Origin: Bacteroidales bacterium
Lineage (GTDB): Bacteria > Bacteroidota > Bacteroidia > Bacteroidales > Paludibacteraceae
DNA: 64,000 bases
NCBI GenBank assembly: GCA_012837935.1
Contig: DUQG01000038.1
Coordinates: forward strand, 124,001-188,000
Direction: 5' to 3'
The translations under genes and the position numbers were made by a program. The notes under the pieces were generated by a model. It was not told where the DNA came from. It searched no databases and saw only the letters and a list, made by a program, of their open reading frames with translations. This document shows positions 62,585-64,000 of this stretch, in pieces; the first letter of the stretch is position 1, and each line of letters opens with the position of its first letter.

Positions 62585-64000
62585 ATGAAGAAAATATCAT
62601 TGCTTCTTTTTTCAGTTCTTATTTCTTTTTCTGTTTTGGGGCAATTGCCAACCAATCAATATTTTACAAAAGAAATACCTGAAAAAGCAAATAAAGAATT
62701 CCAGTTTCTGGCATTTTTCATCAATCAGGCAGTTACATCCAATGTTTATCCAGAGAATGACTTCCTGAAAGGTCAGACGGTGGGACGTTTGTTTGGGGGA
62801 AATACGACTACTACGTCCAACGAGCACATGAGTGCTTATGTGGAGCAACGCATTATCCCGTTTTTCATTTACAAACCAAGTCTTTTCAACGGCAAAGCAA
62901 TATTGAGAGCGGCATTTGAAATTGACTGGACGTGGGGTGATGTGGCTTACGGTGTGGGCGGTAACTTCGGTGGAGGTTTCTCGGCTGACCAAGTCAACCT
63001 GCAAACCCAAAACCTCGAAGTGGAGCTTAATCCAGCAAAAGGTTATTATATCAACTTGGGTTTACAACGGATTTTTGATACGCCTTACAATCCTTATACT
63101 ACATTATTTGATAAGATGACGCAGACAGGTTATCGGTTAGCGTACTTTGGAACAGACGGAGTTGGGATTTCAGCTCGCAAAGACTGGGATTTTGCACGAA
63201 TAAAAGCAGGCTATTATAAATTGTATGAAAATTATGTTCATTTGAATGACGATGTAACATTGATGGAGCTGAACGGTGAAAAAGATATAAGTCGTGCTTG
63301 GAAAGTGGGCGGCTCAGCTTACTATTTGCGTGACCGTGGAAACGGTGCCGGCGGTGTTTCCATTCTCGGACAAGGGTTCAATAGCCTTCTGGCAAGCCAT
63401 AACGGAACGTTCCGTTTCAATTATGGTGCAGCGCCTTATCGTGCTGACGTGGTGTGGCTTGGAACGTTTTTTAGTAGAAATGCCGACACATGGCTCGACC
63501 CGTGGACTGTAAATGGGTTTGTAAATGTGAATCTGGGTAAAGCAGATACATTGCAATTGGCAACCGAAAAATATACTAAAGCGACAAGTATTTTCGGTTT
63601 TGCTGCGAACGGACGTGTTTCGTATCGCTATGGACAAACACCCAATGACAATGTATCATTGGACGTGCTTTATACATCCGGCGATGCCGATGCATTGAAA
63701 GATGGGAAATACAGTGGTGTAATCACAGGAAATCAATGGGGAGCACCGGGTGCAATTTTTGTTAGCTCAGGTTCTTATTTGCTGATGCCTCACGGCAATG
63801 TGGTAAACCGCTTTACACCTGCTATAATGGATATTTCCAATATGGGATATGGATTGACATATGCTAATTTAAGCGCATCAAAAGGTATTATCCCCAACAG
63901 ATTAAATGCAAAATTGGGTGTTTCTGCCGGAATGAGTAATGTTCAGCCTGCCGGTGGAGGAGCATTTGTCGGTGCGGAAGTGAATGGAAATATTCAGTAT
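62585..64000 (+). CDS. Outer-membrane porin-like protein, 5' part (cut by window end)
   Basis: Not in the ORF track because no stop occurs before the window ends. ATG at 62585 opens a signal peptide (KKISLLLFSVLISFSVLGQ); 472 codons are open to the edge. The mature part alternates strands and loops: VEQRIIPFFIYKPSLFN, ILRAAFEIDWTWGDVAYG, GYYINLGLQRIFDTP, RIKAGYYKLYENYVHL, YRADVVWLGTFFSRNADTW, MGYGLTYANLSASKG. This resembles alginate-export/porin-type barrels of 16-18 strands. Substrate unknown. The spacing to the lipoprotein gene (122 bp, with a terminator) suggests separate transcription. Confidence 0.85.
   Translation, partial: MKKISLLLFSVLISFSVLGQLPTNQYFTKEIPEKANKEFQFLAFFINQAVTSNVYPENDFLKGQTVGRLFGGNTTTTSNEHMSAYVEQRIIPFFIYKPSLFNGKAILRAAFEIDWTWGDVAYGVGGNFGGGFSADQVNLQTQNLEVELNPAKGYYINLGLQRIFDTPYNPYTTLFDKMTQTGYRLAYFGTDGVGISARKDWDFARIKAGYYKLYENYVHLNDDVTLMELNGEKDISRAWKVGGSAYYLRDRGNGAGGVSILGQGFNSLLASHNGTFRFNYGAAPYRADVVWLGTFFSRNADTWLDPWTVNGFVNVNLGKADTLQLATEKYTKATSIFGFAANGRVSYRYGQTPNDNVSLDVLYTSGDADALKDGKYSGVITGNQWGAPGAIFVSSGSYLLMPHGNVVNRFTPAIMDISNMGYGLTYANLSASKGIIPNRLNAKLGVSAGMSNVQPAGGGAFVGAEVNGNIQY

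Overview
The window looks like a chromosomal segment of a Bacteroidota bacterium, most likely Bacteroidales. The evidence is low GC, A-rich leaders without strong Shine-Dalgarno sites, promoters of the TTTG-n19-TAnnTTTG type, and lineage-typical gene groups: parA-parB-DUF5683-MltD, DUF6089-uppS-bamA-ompH-ompH, pyrE-SRPBCC-argH, ppiD-CorC and lptF/G-ribBA. I see no rRNA, CRISPR array, prophage or plasmid backbone. Most of the first 42 kb is ordinary core genome.

Layout. 1-9.3 kb: 3' part of arginine decarboxylase, cvpA-like, rnhB, a DUF3078 protein, a small ribbon-helix-helix-like protein, yraN, pyrE-SRPBCC-argH, comF, dgkA and a nuclease lipoprotein. 9.5-14.4 kb: parAB, DUF5683, a LysM lytic transglycosylase, a MerR-type regulator and a YgbA-family Cys-rich protein. 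14.4-20.4 kb (minus strand): envelope biogenesis operon with two ompH/Skp genes, each behind a copy of the same 182-bp leader. 20.9-30.5 kb: phosphoesterase-PA14 protein, pdxA, a large amidase-like/golvesin protein, ppiD and a CorC-like protein. 30.8-31 kb: two identical tRNA-Lys genes. 31.3-42.3 kb: DUF349 protein, SDR, ribBA, lptF/G, MATE, two OM barrels and a BlaI/M56 sensor pair.

42.5-50.4 kb (minus strand) is a complete histidine-to-glutamate operon, hutH-hutU-hutI-ftcD. Every junction after hutU carries an IS200-like hairpin element: two full 580-bp copies with a Y1/HUH transposase and one 173-bp deleted copy. Two further 127-130 bp transposase-less relatives lie at 8.1 and 12.0 kb, so the window holds a graded series from autonomous element to MITE.

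54.4-61.8 kb is the least ordinary metabolic region. It is a plus-strand cluster of thiolase, acetoacetyl-CoA-reductase-like SDR, Na+/solute symporter, CoA-transferase and two ketoacyl-synthase-III-like proteins. Both KAS III paralogues keep the nucleophilic Cys but have lost other canonical catalytic residues. I infer an uptake/activation route for a short carboxylate linked to C4 acyl-CoA chemistry; the substrate and the reaction of the paralogues are unknown. A lipocalin-like lipoprotein and a porin-like protein running off the window follow.

Intergenic DNA shows a second layer of pattern. Many spacers use the same degenerate vocabulary: TG/AG-rich words after stop codons and CA-rich words before start codons. 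One 16-18 nt phrase recurs exactly before several genes. In two places these words enter reading frames, at the 5' end of hutI and the 3' end of the symporter.
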